Positions 4,289 to 5,119 of a DNA stretch of 5,119 nt are shown here, one piece after another. The DNA is from Defluviitaleaceae bacterium. GTDB taxonomy: Bacteria; Bacillota; Clostridia; Lachnospirales; UBA5962. How positions within the stretch are numbered: position 1 is the first letter of the stretch; each line of letters starts with the position of its first letter. The notes under the pieces are model-generated. The model made no database searches. It was not told the origin of the DNA and saw only the letters and a program-made list of their open reading frames with translations. The translations under genes and the position numbers were made by a program. Where the stretch lies: positions 1 to 5,119 of the forward strand of contig WQZK01000149.1 in assembly GCA_009780765.1 (NCBI GenBank), written 5' to 3'.

Positions 4289-5119
4289 CTAATTTTGCAC
4301 TACAAGCACAACACCATCATGGTTAACAACGCCAGCATTCGACACAGCCTTAACCACATAAGTATAACGAGTTCTAGCCGTTGAGCGTCTATCTGTGAAA
4401 ACAGTGTTCCCTTCCCTATTTCTATGTACTATTGCGTGAATATTTTCGTCAGTAAATTCGCCTACTTCGCTTCCTTCAAAGCGGTAAATCACAAATCTTC
4501 TTGTAATATCGCAATTTGTTGCAATATTTAACACAACACCCGACAAACTGCCAGATGCACGAACCGATGCTGCCCTTCTTGGCAAATCTTCATTAAGCCA
4601 GTAAAAGCTTGGTGTTAGCGACTTTGTGTTATATAAATTTGTTCTAATATTTGTTAAATAATTTCGATGATTTTCGAGTAAAAAACGCATAGAAAAGTGC
4701 ATTTGCCCTTGTGCTGTGTTATTTTCACGGTTATGTCCAATTTGTATTGCAATCTCTTGCGGATTTCTCCACTGCGGGTCGTTATTTGCATCTGTTCCTA
4801 ATTTATAGTCAGCAAGACCTATGTAAAGATTTACGGGGCGAGTTGTTGCGTGTGTTTCAATCTCGTTCGCCCACCAATCAAGCAAAATGTTGTAGTTAGC
4901 AACAGGAAACTCGGTACTCCAGTAAAGTTGCGGGGTTATGTAGTCGATAATACCCTCTTGTATCCAAGTGCGAGTATCGGCAAACAAGCTTGAGTACGAT
5001 TCATGCCCTGCACGAGTATTGCTTCCCGTTGGGTCGCTTTGCACATTTCGCCAAACTCCAAAAGGAGATATGCCAAGCTGCACCCAATATTTAGCATCTT
5101 TAATTTCTTCGTAAAGTTC
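4289..5119 (-). CDS. family 10-like (GHL10) glycoside hydrolase, C-terminal part
   Basis: The reading frame is open to the window edge, so this is the last 276 residues of a longer protein; the start, and any signal peptide, lie to the right. About residues 1-165 of the fragment are the end of a GHL10 (formerly DUF187) TIM barrel: QLGISPFGVWRN (14-25), DPTGSNTR (29-36), DTRTWIQEGIIDYITPQLYW (48-67), LYIGLADY (98-105) and the W-R-N-P-Q-E-I stretch (117-123). Residues about 176-276 look like a fibronectin-III-like domain, as is usual at the end of this family. Relatives such as E. coli DigH cut glycan strands of peptidoglycan that lack stem peptides, and Bacillus YngK is another member; an extracellular or cell-wall role is inferred. 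The true frame continues past the GTG at 5083, which is not a start. No clear terminator is seen between it and the palindromic repeat. Confidence 0.92.
   Translation of the reverse strand, partial: ELYEEIKDAKYWVQLGISPFGVWRNVQSDPTGSNTRAGHESYSSLFADTRTWIQEGIIDYITPQLYWSTEFPVANYNILLDWWANEIETHATTRPVNLYIGLADYKLGTDANNDPQWRNPQEIAIQIGHNRENNTAQGQMHFSMRFLLENHRNYLTNIRTNLYNTKSLTPSFYWLNEDLPRRAASVRASGSLSGVVLNIATNCDITRRFVIYRFEGSEVGEFTDENIHAIVHRNREGNTVFTDRRSTARTRYTYVVKAVSNAGVVNHDGVVLVVQN

Noticed and set aside
3972..4292. Plus-strand open frame of 106 codons
   Set aside because: It is antisense to the well-supported unknown gene and the palindromic repeat, lacks a convincing ribosome-binding site and reads as a translated repeat at its end.
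4711..4899. Plus-strand 62-codon frame within the GHL10 gene
   Set aside because: It is antisense to conserved GHL10 motifs and shows no start signals.

Overview
The window reads as chromosomal DNA of a low-G+C Gram-positive bacterium, probably a clostridial Firmicute. Evidence: nearly every gene start is preceded by a strong AGGAGG-type ribosome-binding site at 5-7 nt, the DNA is A+T-rich, and the encoded proteins (GHL10-type glycoside hydrolase, AraC/GyrI regulator, threonine aldolase) look Firmicute-like. The exact genus cannot be fixed from the sequence.

Left part (1-1533): a single rightward gene (192-1202) encodes a 336-aa TIR-domain protein with an intact predicted catalytic glutamate and an uncharacterised helical C-terminal half. 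It is preceded by a palindrome-rich leader that includes a terminator-like hairpin just 10 nt before the ribosome-binding site. It is followed by 331 bp of non-coding DNA holding a dense run of five short hairpins, a degenerate end of a palindromic repeat and a possible bidirectional terminator. This gene is visibly more A+T-rich than its neighbours and looks like an accessory, probably defence-related, gene.

Middle and right part (1534-5119): everything is leftward. From right to left come the C-terminal part of a family 10 (GHL10) glycoside hydrolase with a terminal fibronectin-III-like domain (cut by the window end), an 89-bp palindromic intergenic repeat, a 202-aa protein of unknown function, a low-specificity threonine aldolase and an AraC-family regulator with a GyrI-like ligand-binding domain. 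The unknown gene and the aldolase overlap by 4 nt (ATGA), and the regulator follows after 68 bp with no convincing terminator, so the three may form one operon.

The points most worth following up are the stand-alone TIR protein with its novel C-terminal half and structured leader, the hairpin cluster downstream of it, and the translationally coupled unknown gene beside the aldolase. No tRNA, rRNA, CRISPR array, transposase or integrase is visible.
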